Assembly: GCF_007744675.1 (NCBI RefSeq)
Contig: NZ_CP036269.1
Span: 7,137,917 to 7,201,916 of the forward strand
Direction of reading: 5' to 3'
DNA from: Gimesia alba
Lineage (GTDB): Bacteria; Planctomycetota; Planctomycetia; Planctomycetales; Planctomycetaceae
DNA length: 64,000 bases
This document shows, piece by piece, positions 51,389-61,721 of the stretch. Below the pieces are notes generated by a model. That model was not told the DNA's origin. It made no database searches and was given only the letters and a program-made list of their open reading frames with translations. Within the stretch, counting starts at the first letter, position 1, and each line of letters starts with the position of its first letter. The position numbers and the translations under genes are program-made.

Positions 51389-52598
51389 CGTACCTGATGT
51401 TCTCAGGTTCTACACCCAGATCATCTAACATGTTTCGCACTGCAGAGAGCATCATTGGCGGACCACAAATATAATATTCGCAGTCTTCGGGCGCTGGATG
51501 CTTACTTAGATACTCATCCAGTAATACCTGGTGGATGAAACCTTGCAATCCGTCCCAGTTATCTTCCGGCATCGGGTCCGACAAGGCGATATGCATTTTG
51601 AAATTCGGAAACTGTTCTTCAATTGCCCGAAACTCATCTTCGTAGAACATTTCCCGCAAGCTGCGAGCACCATACCAGTAAGAAACTTTCCGGTCGGTTT
51701 TACGTTCTTTAAACAATTCGTAGATATGTGATCGTAGCGGAGCCATACCGGCACCACCACCAATGTAGATCATTTCTGCATCGGTATCGGCGATAAAGAA
51801 TTCTCCATAAGGACCGGAGATCGTCACTTCGTCTCCCGGTTTTAGATTGAAAATGTAGGAAGACATCTTACCGGGAGGCGTCCCTTCAGGCGAACGGGGT
51901 GGCGGTGAAGCAACACGCACATTCAGCATGATGATTCCTTTTTCACCCGGATAGTTGGCCATCGAGTAGGCGCGAATCGTTTCTTCTTCAACTTTCGATT
52001 CAAAACGCCATAAGTTGAACTTATCCCAGTCTTCCTTGTACTCTTCGGGAATATCAAATTCGCTGTATTTCAGATGATGCGGGGGGGCTTCGATCTGGAT
52101 GAAACCACCGGCCTTAAAGGCAACATCTTCCCCTTCAGGAAGCTCCAGCACCAGTTCTTTAATGAACGTCGCCACGTTGTCATTCGACCGGACTTTACAG
52201 ACCCACTTTTTGGTTTCGAAGACTTCCGGCGGAACTTCGATATCCATATCTGCTTTAACGGGTACCTGACAAGACAGGCGGCAACCCTCTTTGACCTCAC
52301 GGTTATTAAAGTGTGAACGTTCGGTAGGCAGAATGTCTCCGCCCCCTTCCAGAACCTTTACTTCACATTGAGCACAGGTTCCACCACCACCACAGGCAGA
52401 GGAAACAAAGATCTGATTTTCGGCGAGTGCCCCCAGCAACTTGCCTCCCACCGGAACTTCGATCTTTTTCTGTTCGTTAACAGTGATCGTCACGTTACCA
52501 GAGGCAACCAGTTTCGACTTTGCAATCAGAATGATGGCGACCAGGGCTAATACAATGCCCGTGAACATCAACACGCCGAACAGAATTTCTATAATCAT
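51375..52598 (-). CDS. nqrF: Na+-NQR subunit F (NADH dehydrogenase)
   Basis: NqrF accepts electrons from NADH through FAD and a [2Fe-2S] cluster. The 407-residue protein has one N-terminal membrane helix and the cluster ligands in [12 protein letters not shown] and CRLSCQV. An FAD motif [13 protein letters not shown] and the NADH-binding C-terminal domain ([28 protein letters not shown]) follow. Its length is that of the family. Confidence 0.96.
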   Translation of the reverse strand: MIIEILFGVLMFTGIVLALVAIILIAKSKLVASGNVTITVNEQKKIEVPVGGKLLGALAENQIFVSSACGGGGTCAQCEVKVLEGGGDILPTERSHFNNREVKEGCRLSCQVPVKADMDIEVPPEVFETKKWVCKVRSNDNVATFIKELVLELPEGEDVAFKAGGFIQIEAPPHHLKYSEFDIPEEYKEDWDKFNLWRFESKVEEETIRAYSMANYPGEKGIIMLNVRVASPPPRSPEGTPPGKMSSYIFNLKPGDEVTISGPYGEFFIADTDAEMIYIGGGAGMAPLRSHIYELFKERKTDRKVSYWYGARSLREMFYEDEFRAIEEQFPNFKMHIALSDPMPEDNWDGLQGFIHQVLLDEYLSKHPAPEDCEYYICGPPMMLSAVRNMLDDLGVEPENIRYDDFG

Positions 52599-52643
52599 GA
52601 TTAAACGTTGACCGCTCTAAAAAACCAGTAATATGTAAACGTC

Positions 52644-53255
52644 TTATAGTTGAATTCCGGAGAACGCCATAAAGGCCATCGCCATTAAACCAACGGTGAT
52701 AAAGGTGATTCCCAGACCGCGTAATCCGGGCGGAACATCACTGTATTTCATTTTTTCACGAACACCTGCCAAGGCGACAATTGCCAGAGCCCAACCGACC
52801 CCGGATCCGAAACCGAAGACACAGCTTTCAGCAAAGTTATAATCGCGCTCGACCATAAACAGGGTTCCCCCAAGGATCGCACAGTTCACAGTAATTAGCG
52901 GGAGGAAAATCCCCAGAGTGTTATAGAGTGCGGGGAAATAACGATCGAGGGTCATTTCCAGAATCTGAACCATCGCCGCAATCACGCCGATGTAACAGAT
53001 CAGTCCCACGAAGGTCAAATCGACATTCGGATAACCGGCCCAGGCCAGCGCTCCTTTTTTCAACAGGTGCTGATAGATGATATTATTCACGGGAACGGTA
53101 ATCGTTTGAATCACGACAACCGCAATCCCCAAACCAAAGGCTGTTTTCACATTTTTGGAAACCGCCAGAAAGGTACACATTCCCAGGAAGAAAGCCAGCG
53201 CCAGGTTTTCAACAAAGAGACATTTAATAAACAGGCTCAGATAATGTTCAAACAT
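52644..53255 (-). CDS. nqrE: Na+-NQR subunit E
   Basis: A 203-residue membrane protein with about six helices. With NqrD it binds the iron centre between the two subunits (a Cys lies in [20 protein letters not shown] and another in [14 protein letters not shown]). It starts [20 protein letters not shown] and is one base after the nqrD stop. Confidence 0.95.
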   Translation of the reverse strand: MFEHYLSLFIKCLFVENLALAFFLGMCTFLAVSKNVKTAFGLGIAVVVIQTITVPVNNIIYQHLLKKGALAWAGYPNVDLTFVGLICYIGVIAAMVQILEMTLDRYFPALYNTLGIFLPLITVNCAILGGTLFMVERDYNFAESCVFGFGSGVGWALAIVALAGVREKMKYSDVPPGLRGLGITFITVGLMAMAFMAFSGIQL

Positions 53256-53256
53256 G

Positions 53257-53880
53257 TTATGCCTCCTCCAGTTGATCGGTCTTCCACGATCTCAATGCCC
53301 AGATGGCAAAGCCAATGATAAAAAATGCGCTGGGCGGCAATAGCATCAAACCGTTTGCTTCATACCAGCCACCGTCACGACTTAGTTTCAAGAGTTGTAC
53401 GCCGAACAGGCTTCCTGATCCGAACAGTTCACGGAAGAAAGCGACCAGCATCAAAATCGCACTATATCCCAGTCCGTTACCAATCCCATCAAGGAAACTG
53501 ATTCCAGGTTCGTTTTTCATGGCGAAGCCTTCCGCCCGGCCCATCACGATACAGTTCGTGATGATCAGTCCCACGAATACGGAGAGCTGTTTACTGATTC
53601 CGAAGGCAAATGCTTTCAGGAACTGATCGACCAGAATTACCAGTGAGGCAATAATCGTCATTTGCACAATGATACGGATACTGCTGGGAATCTGCAGTCG
53701 AATCGAAGCGACCGCAGCATTCGAGCAGGCGGTCACTAGCGTCACCGCGATACTCATCACGAGTGCGGTTTCCATCTTGGTAGTCACCGCCAGTGCTGAG
53801 CAAATTCCAAGAATCTGCAGAGCAATCGGATTGTTATTCAAAATCGGCCCGGTCAGGACCTCTTTTTGTCTTGAATTCAT
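53257..53880 (-). CDS. nqrD: Na+-NQR subunit D
   Basis: A 207-residue membrane protein paralogous to NqrE, with about six helices. Cysteines in [20 protein letters not shown] and [19 protein letters not shown] are the usual iron ligands. It overlaps nqrC as TAATG. Confidence 0.95.
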   Translation of the reverse strand: MNSRQKEVLTGPILNNNPIALQILGICSALAVTTKMETALVMSIAVTLVTACSNAAVASIRLQIPSSIRIIVQMTIIASLVILVDQFLKAFAFGISKQLSVFVGLIITNCIVMGRAEGFAMKNEPGISFLDGIGNGLGYSAILMLVAFFRELFGSGSLFGVQLLKLSRDGGWYEANGLMLLPPSAFFIIGFAIWALRSWKTDQLEEA

Positions 53881-54683
53881 TATTTCTTTTCCCCCTTTTC
53901 TCGAATGTTTTCGAGATAAGGTCTAAATCCTAAATCACCCAGCCAGAAATCCAGCAGATGAGTGACGCCGCGTGATGTAATCGTTGCCCCTGAGAGTCCA
54001 TCCACTTCATGGATCGCTTTAGGAGATTCTGGATTCACCGATCCTTTGATGACTTCAATATCAGGCTCGAATTCTTTGTTATAGACTTCTTTGCCTTTCC
54101 ACTGTGCTTTCCATTTGGGATTATCGACCTCGCCCCCCAAACCGGGAGTTTCACCCTGTTCATAGAACGTCAAACCGGCAACTGTCGTTAAATCTGTTTC
54201 CAGTGCAATGAACCCCCACATCGTGGACCAGAGCCCTTTTCCTCTGACGGGCAGAACATATTGGGTAAGCTTGCCGTTCTCATCGTTGATCAGATAGACC
54301 CACGAATAATTTTCGCGGCGTCCGATCCCGGCGATGTCATCTTCAGGCTTGATCTCCATGCTCATTTTGGGATTGTCGATCGCTGCCTTCTGATCATATT
54401 GATCGGGTTCTGGGAACAGCTCTTTATCGTCAGTGACGACCTTTCCCGTATTCAGATCGACAATGATGCCTTTCACCCGCTCTTCGTAAATCTGTCTGAC
54501 ATCAGCAGACTCACCAGGTTTGATCAAACCGGCAACCGAGAGGATGTTTTTTTTACGCTCGTTCTCTTTATTCAGTTCCTGGCGACCACGTAAACCGACC
54601 GCAGCCCCGGAAACGAGAATTGAGCAGGCCACACACAAGGCGGCCGATACCATAAATGTGAATCCAATTGAATCACGCGACAT
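53880..54683 (-). CDS. nqrC: Na+-NQR subunit C
   Basis: NqrC carries a covalent FMN on the periplasmic side. The 267-residue form starting [20 protein letters not shown] has one N-terminal helix and the flavinylation motif [15 protein letters not shown], whose last Thr pair includes the FMN-bound residue. The start at 54683 has GAAGG upstream and overlaps nqrB by 11 bases. An earlier TTG at 54731 would overlap by 59 and lacks a binding site. Confidence 0.93.
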   Translation of the reverse strand: MSRDSIGFTFMVSAALCVACSILVSGAAVGLRGRQELNKENERKKNILSVAGLIKPGESADVRQIYEERVKGIIVDLNTGKVVTDDKELFPEPDQYDQKAAIDNPKMSMEIKPEDDIAGIGRRENYSWVYLINDENGKLTQYVLPVRGKGLWSTMWGFIALETDLTTVAGLTFYEQGETPGLGGEVDNPKWKAQWKGKEVYNKEFEPDIEVIKGSVNPESPKAIHEVDGLSGATITSRGVTHLLDFWLGDLGFRPYLENIREKGEKK

Positions 54684-55917
54684 TTCGCGCCAACCTTCTT
54701 TTAATGTTTGCTTGAACAACGTAGTAGTCAATCAGAGGCGCGAAGACATTCCCGAACAGAATGGCCAACATAATTCCCTCTGGATACGCCGGATTGATGA
54801 CCCGAATCAGGATCGTCATTCCACCAATCAATATTCCGTAAATCCATCGTCCTGTATCAGTCATTGCCGCAGAAACCGGATCGGTCGCCATGAAGACCAG
54901 ACCAAAAGCCAGTCCCCCCACAACCAGATGCCATTGCGGCGGCATAGCGAACATCGCATTTGTATTGCTGCCAGCCAACCAGAGAAACAGCGAAAAGCCC
55001 ATGGAGCCAGCGAGTACGCCGGCCATCACCCGCCAGGAACCGATGCCGGCGAAAATCAGGAAGACAGCGCCCAACAGACAGGCGAAGGTAGATGTTTCCC
55101 CCATGGAGCCTTGAATCTGTCCCATGAAAGCCTGCATCCAGGAAATCCCTAAACCACCATCGGCGATCGGGTTGGTAATCGCTTTCATGCCGACTTCCGG
55201 GTTGGCGACTGCCAACTGACCGAGTGAAGTCGCACCACTGAAGCCGTCAACGGCAGTCCAGACAGTATCACCCACGATTTGAGCGGGGTAAGCAAAATAC
55301 AGAAAAGCACGTGCAGTCAAAGCGGGGTTCAGGAAGTTCTTTCCGGTTCCCCCGAAGATTTCTTTTCCGACGACCACACCAAAACTGATTCCCAAAGCGA
55401 CCTGCCAGAGCGGAATCGTGGGAGGCAGAGTTAAAGGAAACAGCATCCCGGTGACCAGAAAGCCTTCGTTAATTTCATGTCGACGAATGATACAGAACAG
55501 AGCTTCCCAGATCCCCCCGACAGCCATACACACAAGGTAGACCGGGAAGAAATAGAGACCGCCATGCACCAGGTTGGAAAGCATGCTGTTGGCATCAGGA
55601 GCGACACCCAAAGATGCCATCACGGAACCGCGCCAACCGGGCACTGATTCAACTCCCAACGAACCCATGGCGGCATTAGCCTGATAACCCGTATTGTAGA
55701 GTGCCATGAAAACACACGGGATCAGAGCGACAATCACCATACTCATCATGCGTTTTAAATCGATGGAATCACGCACATGAGACGCTTCGTGTGTCACTTC
55801 ACCCGGAGTATAGAGAAACGTATCTTGTGCTTCATAGAGCGGGTAAAGCTTCTCGAACTTTCCCCCTTTATCAAACATGGGGTGTAACTTATCAAGAAGA
55901 TTTCGTAACGGCTTCAT
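54673..55917 (-). CDS. nqrB: Na+-NQR subunit B
   Basis: NqrB is the main membrane subunit; it carries covalent FMN, riboflavin and the sodium path. The 414-residue protein has about ten helices and the flavinylation motif [14 protein letters not shown]. It also has the family blocks [20 protein letters not shown] and [20 protein letters not shown]. Its N-terminal cytoplasmic part is normal for the family. Confidence 0.96.
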   Translation of the reverse strand: MKPLRNLLDKLHPMFDKGGKFEKLYPLYEAQDTFLYTPGEVTHEASHVRDSIDLKRMMSMVIVALIPCVFMALYNTGYQANAAMGSLGVESVPGWRGSVMASLGVAPDANSMLSNLVHGGLYFFPVYLVCMAVGGIWEALFCIIRRHEINEGFLVTGMLFPLTLPPTIPLWQVALGISFGVVVGKEIFGGTGKNFLNPALTARAFLYFAYPAQIVGDTVWTAVDGFSGATSLGQLAVANPEVGMKAITNPIADGGLGISWMQAFMGQIQGSMGETSTFACLLGAVFLIFAGIGSWRVMAGVLAGSMGFSLFLWLAGSNTNAMFAMPPQWHLVVGGLAFGLVFMATDPVSAAMTDTGRWIYGILIGGMTILIRVINPAYPEGIMLAILFGNVFAPLIDYYVVQANIKRRLARNVA

Positions 55918-56136
55918 TTCGTGGTTTATCTTTCTTGTTTGATGACCCCCGAAACATAGTCAATCAGGCCACCACCGACTTTGACTACTTCTATCGTTTG
56001 TCAGCAAAAACCAATCGGCTTCCACTGACAACAAGGGTTAACGACTTTCAACAATATATTTTTTTAAGGCTAACAATCACACACTCGCAGACAGCACTCT
56101 TATACAAGCATTAACCCTTCCCGGGCACGACTCGCA

Positions 56137-57483
56137 TTAACCTTCAATTTCAATTTTTGTCAAACTATGACGCAGTAACGAGCCATAGTTATATTTTCCT
56201 GGGCAGACAAAGGTGCATAACGACAAATCTTCTTCATCTAATTCCAGGCACCCCAGTTCTTTTGCCTGCTCGGTGTCTTCGGTAATCAAAGCCCGTAACA
56301 AAAACGTTGGCAGAATATCCAGAGGCATGACTTTTTCGTAAGTCCCAATCGGAATCATCGCCCGCTTACTACCTTCGGTAGATGTGGTGAAAGGAAACTT
56401 TTTCCCTGCGCCCAACCAGGAAGAGGCAAACACCGGAACGATTGAGAATTTTTCGAACCCTGGTCCCATCCAACCTAGAAAGTCGCGATGATGTCCTTCT
56501 TTCAGAACTGTCACCTGTAATGCGTAGCGGCCGAGATAAGCAAAGGGGCCTTCTGCAGCACGACCGGACAGTGCAGAACCAGAAATGATGCGATCATCGC
56601 CTTCTTCCAGATTCCCATCTGTCAAATCCAGCAGGCTGGCTCCCATAATCGTTCTGACCACTTTCGGATTTTTCACGACAGGGCCAGCAATGGAAACGAC
56701 GCGTTCAGAACACAGTTTGCCTGTCGCAAATAATTTCCCGATGGCAATCACATCCTGGTAATTGATGGTCCAGACTGTTTTCTTTTCACTGACCGGATCC
56801 AGAAAATGAATATGAGTCCCAGGCAAACCAGCAGGATGCGGCCCACCAAATTCTTCGACAGACACAAAATCCAGATCGCAACCGGGCAAGTTCGTTCCCG
56901 GTGCTTTACAGAGAAAGAGTTTACCTGAAGTCAGAGTATGCAATACCTGCAACCCTTGAGTAAACGCACGGGGTTCTTCACTGAGAACTACTTCCGGAGG
57001 CGGTGCTAAGGGATTCGTATCGATCGCCGTCACAAAAATGGAATGCGGTTCTGAACCGGGAGCAGGCACACGACTATAAGGGCGTGTTCGCAAACTGGTC
57101 CACAAGCCGGATTGGAGCAGATTCTCTTGAACCTGCTCGCGTGTCAGATTGGAGAGATCCCCTTCGCCATAGGAAGTGAATGTTTCCTCGTCATCTCCCT
57201 GCAGCTCAATCACCATCGACTGAAAGGCTCGCTTTGCTCCACGATTGATTTCGGTGACTTTCCCGGCTGCAGGAGCCGTATAGATGACACCTTCGGTCTT
57301 TTTATCACTGAAAAGCAGTTGGCCTTTTTTGACGGTATCGCCAACTTCAACAGCCAGAGTCGGCTTCATGCCGACATAATCAGGGCCAATCAGAGCAACC
57401 GATCGAACTTCCGGCCCGTTTTCGATCAAAGCAGAAGGCTCGCCTGCAATCGGCAGATCCAGCCCTTTTTTAATTGTAATCAT
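56137..57483 (-). CDS. nqrA: Na+-NQR subunit A
   Basis: NqrA is a peripheral cytoplasmic subunit that binds ubiquinone-type quinone at the membrane. The 448-residue protein starts [16 protein letters not shown] and has [20 protein letters not shown], then [20 protein letters not shown]. It is the first gene of the operon; the 219-base gap to nqrB is the longest in it. A promoter lies upstream. Confidence 0.95.
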   Translation of the reverse strand: MITIKKGLDLPIAGEPSALIENGPEVRSVALIGPDYVGMKPTLAVEVGDTVKKGQLLFSDKKTEGVIYTAPAAGKVTEINRGAKRAFQSMVIELQGDDEETFTSYGEGDLSNLTREQVQENLLQSGLWTSLRTRPYSRVPAPGSEPHSIFVTAIDTNPLAPPPEVVLSEEPRAFTQGLQVLHTLTSGKLFLCKAPGTNLPGCDLDFVSVEEFGGPHPAGLPGTHIHFLDPVSEKKTVWTINYQDVIAIGKLFATGKLCSERVVSIAGPVVKNPKVVRTIMGASLLDLTDGNLEEGDDRIISGSALSGRAAEGPFAYLGRYALQVTVLKEGHHRDFLGWMGPGFEKFSIVPVFASSWLGAGKKFPFTTSTEGSKRAMIPIGTYEKVMPLDILPTFLLRALITEDTEQAKELGCLELDEEDLSLCTFVCPGKYNYGSLLRHSLTKIEIEG

Positions 57484-57599
57484 TGAATTATGAACCTGAA
57501 AACAACGAGTTTTACTTACTGACTCGCCTGATGTGGTTTAAAAAACCATCTGAATGCTGTACAAAACCGACAGACACATTCCCGCTGTGCTTTGACTTC

Positions 57600-57628
57600 T
57601 TTATAGGCGCAAGAGCACTTATGCCCAA
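57600..57628 (-). promoter_or_regulatory. Sigma70-like promoter of the nqr operon
   Basis: TTGGGC (57623-57628) and TATAAA (57600-57605) on the minus strand are 17 bases apart. Initiation near 57592 gives a leader of about 110 bases before nqrA. Confidence 0.5.
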
Positions 57629-57763
57629 TATTTCGCGGCTATTTTACACACATCCACCTCTTTTTGTAGTGAAAGCAAGGAACAAATTGAATCATTTTCC
57701 ATTCTGTTTCAGAAAAGCTGGTTTCGCTGCCGCATCCCACCATGATTTCAAAATTTCCTGACG

Positions 57764-57794
57764 CAAAAAAACCACTTGCCTGCTTCAAGCAAGT
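57764..57794 (-). terminator. Second terminator-like hairpin after the DUF1080 fusion gene
   Basis: ACTTGC (57774-57779) and GCAAGT (57789-57794) form a 6-base stem. On the minus strand GG and a T-run follow. It lies about 150 bases past the stop of the gene at 57947 and would back up the first terminator. Between the two is a further hairpin (ATTCGCGAG / CTCGCGAT at about 57825-57852). The remaining intergenic sequence up to nqrA holds no supported gene. Confidence 0.6.
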
Positions 57795-57867
57795 ATTCCC
57801 TCACAATTAAAAAGACGGGAACGTGATTCGCGAGCCAGCCTGACTCGCGATCCTTGTTTCCATCTAT

Positions 57868-57906
57868 AAAAAAAGCCACCTGAAAGCATTAAGACTCTCA
57901 GATGGC
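57868..57906 (-). terminator. Intrinsic terminator of the DUF1080 fusion gene
   Basis: On the minus strand GCCATCTGA (57898-57906) pairs with TCAGGTGGC (57875-57883) with one wobble, and seven T follow. It lies about 40 bases past the stop. Confidence 0.82.
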
Positions 57907-57946
57907 GGGTATCTTTAAGTAATTCGGAGTTATTTTAAGTTTCGGC

Positions 57947-59629
57947 TTAAAGCTCCAGCAACTTTACATTCTTATACCAGACTTTGTGTCCGTGGTCTTG
58001 AAAACCAATGTATCCCTTTCTTGGGAAATCCTTAACGGCGGCTTTGAACTTATGCTTAGAACCATCCAGCCGCTTACCAGGTTCGGTCCATTCATCCGCG
58101 TTGAGCTTGGCAACCACCTTGCCATTCACGGCGACACTAACATGCGGACCTTTGCAAGTAATCTCGATATTCGTCCACTCTCCCGGTGCACTGGCCTGGT
58201 TAGCTGCAGGAGCCACCAGATCGTAAATGGCACCAAAATCATGCATGCCGGTCCCTTTACCGCTGAGCACCTGTGCCTCAAAGCCAGTCTGAACCGGATC
58301 CTTCAGATCACCGACACGAAAGAAAATCCCAGAGTTACACTCTTCCGGCATTTTGACATCACATTTGAATTCGAAATCGCTAAACGGTTTGTCATAGACA
58401 ATCAAGTAACCGCCCGACTTATAAGGCACCAGAGCACCATCTTCGATGGGAGCGGCGATTGATTTGCCGTTACTGCACTTCCAGCCCTGATAATTCTTGC
58501 CGTTAAACAGCAGTTTCCAGCCAGCGGCTTTCTCGGCAGCGGTCAACTTATTCTCATCGGCAGCAGATCCGCTGTCGGCCAGATCGAGTTTCGCCAGTTT
58601 CTCGTGAGCTGCTTTCTTTGCTTTCTTGAGCACACTGGCCAGAGATACTTCAGCACCACCCTGTCGCTTACTCTCATCGGCGGCTTCCATGAAGCTGTAG
58701 ATTTCCAGTGTTTCCTCTTCGCTGACAGGCGCCTTTCCGGTACGGAAGAACTTCGCGATCTCTACCAAGAGTGGCTTATAACCATCATATCCTCCCACGG
58801 CTACTTCACCATTTTTACCAACTGCCGTTCCGCCATAACCTTTGGGAGTCCCTTTACGAACGCCAGAGAATTGTCCTTCTCGACCACCCGACCATTTACC
58901 AACCACTTCATCCCGGTCGGCATTACTGACAGTTCGCTTGGCAGTCTGACAGCCTGGCCCCATCACAGTGAACAACGTTTCGACGCCATGAATACCGTAC
59001 CAGAACAGATCAGGGTGTGTTGGTTCCAGCGAACAGGGGCTGTGCGTGCTGCATTTGGTAATCTTTCCTTCTTCACCATTTCTCAAACGCTGCGCGCCTT
59101 TTGAAAACCGCAACGAAGAGGAAGAAAACATCGGTGTATTGTATTTGCGTGACAACTCGAAGAGCGCGACGGCATCGGTCAGCGAACCCGCAATCGGCTT
59201 GTCAATAAAAACGGGCTTACCAGCCTGAAACACGGGAATGGCCTGCTCGAGGTGAGGCCGTCCGTCGTTGGTTTCCAGAAAAACCACATCGACTTTTTTC
59301 AGCAACTCGTCAATTGAATCGACAATCTCGACGCCCATCTCTTTGACTTGCTTTGTATAACCGGGCACGCGGGAAACGCTGGATTCAATATCCTTACTCC
59401 CCTGGGGATAAGCGGCGACAACTCGAATGCCAGCCAGATCGCCCTCGGGTTTTCCCGTATTAAGCATTTTGGTGAAGGCAATTGCGTGCGAAGTATCCAG
59501 CCCGATAATCCCTGCCCGCAATTCCTGCTTTGATTCCCAAGCCATCAAGGGGCCGGTGAGTGCCACCGTCAGTACAAATAGCAAAAGTGTCGCCTGACAA
59601 AATAGCCGTTTTAAAGGTCCCGAGTTCAT
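57947..59629 (-). CDS. Secreted GFO/IDH/MocA oxidoreductase fused to a DUF1080 domain
   Basis: A 560-residue exported protein with signal peptide (LLLFVLTVALTGPLMAW). The N-terminal half (about 40-330) resembles GFO/IDH/MocA oxidoreductases, with a Rossmann start AGIIGLDTSHAIAFTKML and the DKP motif (PVFIDKPIAGSLTDAVALFE). The nucleotide loop is GIIGLDTSH instead of the usual GxGxxG/A. The C-terminal part (about 365-560) is a DUF1080/3-keto-disaccharide hydrolase type domain (GWKLLFNGKNYQGWKCSNGK, NSGIFFRVGDLKDP, GYIGFQDHG). Both domains are common in planctomycete sugar breakdown; the fusion suggests one carbohydrate-directed function. The start at 59629 has GAGGA upstream. Confidence 0.82.
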   Translation of the reverse strand: MNSGPLKRLFCQATLLLFVLTVALTGPLMAWESKQELRAGIIGLDTSHAIAFTKMLNTGKPEGDLAGIRVVAAYPQGSKDIESSVSRVPGYTKQVKEMGVEIVDSIDELLKKVDVVFLETNDGRPHLEQAIPVFQAGKPVFIDKPIAGSLTDAVALFELSRKYNTPMFSSSSLRFSKGAQRLRNGEEGKITKCSTHSPCSLEPTHPDLFWYGIHGVETLFTVMGPGCQTAKRTVSNADRDEVVGKWSGGREGQFSGVRKGTPKGYGGTAVGKNGEVAVGGYDGYKPLLVEIAKFFRTGKAPVSEEETLEIYSFMEAADESKRQGGAEVSLASVLKKAKKAAHEKLAKLDLADSGSAADENKLTAAEKAAGWKLLFNGKNYQGWKCSNGKSIAAPIEDGALVPYKSGGYLIVYDKPFSDFEFKCDVKMPEECNSGIFFRVGDLKDPVQTGFEAQVLSGKGTGMHDFGAIYDLVAPAANQASAPGEWTNIEITCKGPHVSVAVNGKVVAKLNADEWTEPGKRLDGSKHKFKAAVKDFPRKGYIGFQDHGHKVWYKNVKLLEL

Positions 59630-59851
59630 AATGTTCCTCAAATCAAGTGTGACAGGTAAGCAATGGGGGAAACTGGCAGGTAAAGCTGCCTGTTATTTAT
59701 ATAGTCAGAAACAGCCTTCGATTTCCTAATGAATGTTTATAAATTCGATTATTGCAAACTCAACGCACGAAATGCAATCAAACAATCCGCTCGAGTCTGA
59801 ATTTTCGCGTTTTCAATTTCCAAGGGCTTTGTGACCAGCAAAAGTAATCGA

Positions 59852-61327
59852 TCAATCGGCGTAATCTTTCCCGTTCAGACTGTCGACCACAGATTCCTGC
59901 CAACCCTGCAATCCCGCTTTCATTTTCTTGAGTCGCTCGGGATCTTTTTTGGACAGGTCCTGCTGTTCCGCTTTATCTTGTGACAGGTGGTATAGAGCAA
60001 ATTTCGGTGCTCCTTTTTTGGGTACTGACTTCAGTAGCTTAAAATCACCGTCAATCCAGGCAGCTGCTCCCGGCAGGTCCTCTTTCGAATAATGCGTTGC
60101 CAAACTGGCGGCGTCCGCATCGGGAACTGGTCCTTTAGGGTTGGGCTGCCCGGGTGTCTGCCGACTTTTGAGATCGAGTAAGATGTCTGTACTGCGTTTT
60201 GGGTGCCCTTTTGTCGGATAGGTCCAGAATCCCATTGGCTTGGAACGTGCCATTTTCTGCCCTTCCATCAACGGTAAGAGACTGACGCCATCCAGGTGAG
60301 GCTGATGTGAAACTTTGGCGCCAGTAATCTGCAAGACGGTGGGATAAATATCAATCGTCCCGCAAGGCACATTGGTTGTTTCCGGTTTTTTAATGACAGC
60401 CGGCCACTCAACGATAGAGGGCACACGAATGCCCCCTTCCCAGAGATTGCCTTTCCAACCTGCCAGACCACCGGTTGCCTGAGAGCGTGCTGCTTCTGTT
60501 TTGAACCTGGGAGGACGAGGTCCATTATCGCTGGTAAACCAGAGCAATGTGTTTTCAGCGATGCCCAGATCTCTCAACTGTTGTCGCAAATGCCCCATGG
60601 CGCGATCGACACCAGTGATTTCGCCGAAATAGTTTTGAAAGCTGGCATCCTGTTTTGAATAGAGGGATTTCAGTTCCGGAACCGCCTCATGGGGTGTATG
60701 CGGATTTCCAAACCAGATCACAGCCAGGAACGGCTTTTCGTTCTTATCTGCCTTTTTGATGAAATCGAGAGCAGCATCCACGGTGACCCGCGAGCTCTCA
60801 CCTTTCAACTGCTCCACCACTCCATTGTGGCTCATCCAGGGATCATTCTCATAAAAGTTAGGGCTCGATACCCATTCGTCAAAGCCGCTGTTTCCGGGAG
60901 AAACCGGGCTGTTTTCCTGAACCGATCCCAAATGCCATTTCCCGAAATGGCCAGTCGTATATCCAACCGATTTGACAGCTTCTGCCACGGTCACTTCCTG
61001 TGGCCTTAATGTATGGCCCCAACTGAAACAGGCAAATCGATTTGGATGTCGCCCTGTCAGAAAACTGCCTCGCGTCGGTGAGCAGACAGGGGCCGCCGCA
61101 TAAAAGCGATCAAAACGCAGTCCGCTTGCGGCCATATCATCCAGGTGCGGCGTTTTCAGAATGGGGTGCCCATTAAAGCTGGTTTCCCCCCAACCCTGGT
61201 CGTCAGTCATGCAGAGAATAATGTTCGGACGAGGAGACTGCTTCTCTACGGCACTCAATAAAGAAGGTGTGAAGCTGACACAACAAAAGGCCAGTAAAAC
61301 AGCAACAAGTCGATAGTCAATAATCAT
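59852..61327 (-). CDS. Secreted sulfatase, formylglycine-dependent
   Basis: An exported arylsulfatase-type enzyme, probably acting on sulfated polysaccharide. The 491-residue protein has a signal peptide (LVAVLLAFCCVSFTPSLLSA). It has the metal-binding ILCMTDDQGWG and the active-site motif C82-S-P-T-R (VCSPTRGSFLTGRHPN), in which Cys becomes formylglycine. It also has HFGKWHLG and a later block TSDNGPRPP. No maturase or partner gene is adjacent. The substrate cannot be told. The gene is separated from the DUF1080 fusion by 222 bases. Confidence 0.92.
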   Translation of the reverse strand: MIIDYRLVAVLLAFCCVSFTPSLLSAVEKQSPRPNIILCMTDDQGWGETSFNGHPILKTPHLDDMAASGLRFDRFYAAAPVCSPTRGSFLTGRHPNRFACFSWGHTLRPQEVTVAEAVKSVGYTTGHFGKWHLGSVQENSPVSPGNSGFDEWVSSPNFYENDPWMSHNGVVEQLKGESSRVTVDAALDFIKKADKNEKPFLAVIWFGNPHTPHEAVPELKSLYSKQDASFQNYFGEITGVDRAMGHLRQQLRDLGIAENTLLWFTSDNGPRPPRFKTEAARSQATGGLAGWKGNLWEGGIRVPSIVEWPAVIKKPETTNVPCGTIDIYPTVLQITGAKVSHQPHLDGVSLLPLMEGQKMARSKPMGFWTYPTKGHPKRSTDILLDLKSRQTPGQPNPKGPVPDADAASLATHYSKEDLPGAAAWIDGDFKLLKSVPKKGAPKFALYHLSQDKAEQQDLSKKDPERLKKMKAGLQGWQESVVDSLNGKDYAD

Positions 61328-61721
61328 TTCATGCCTCGGGGTTGTACGATAGCGGCTGGGAGAAACGGAATGCCTGAATCGTTTTATCCTGCCTCAAATG
61401 AAGTAGGGCGCCAAGGATTTTCACCACATCAGTGCGGATTTTCCGGAAAGTTATTTGGGCCTGAATAGTGTGATACCAGTGCCACTCGCCCTGATTCACA
61501 GGTTGTTTTGCCTGGTTCTTGATTGCATCGCTCCCGCCTGCTCGGCTATACTTCGACCTGTGCCCCTGGCCTTCCTCTGAACTGACGTCGATCAACACAC
61601 ACCTAATTAGAGATCACGCTGCGTTTGCAGGTAAATTCGAGGAATTGCATCGAGTGATTTTGGTCAGATAATTTTCGATCTCCAACCCCCACTGAAAAGA
61701 ACACGAGGAACAACTCGCAAC
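61328..61721. other. 394-base divergent gap
   Basis: This separates the sulfatase start from the ROK gene start. A minus-strand open frame at 61329-61598 has no recognisable content. The region should hold the promoters of both genes. I see no clear -35/-10 pair or repeat. Confidence 0.4.

Noticed and set aside
54684-54731. A longer NqrC beginning at a TTG
   Set aside because: It would overlap nqrB by 59 bases and has no ribosome binding site.
61329-61598. An 89-codon minus-strand frame before the sulfatase
   Set aside because: It shows no domain and no binding site; it is more likely promoter sequence.
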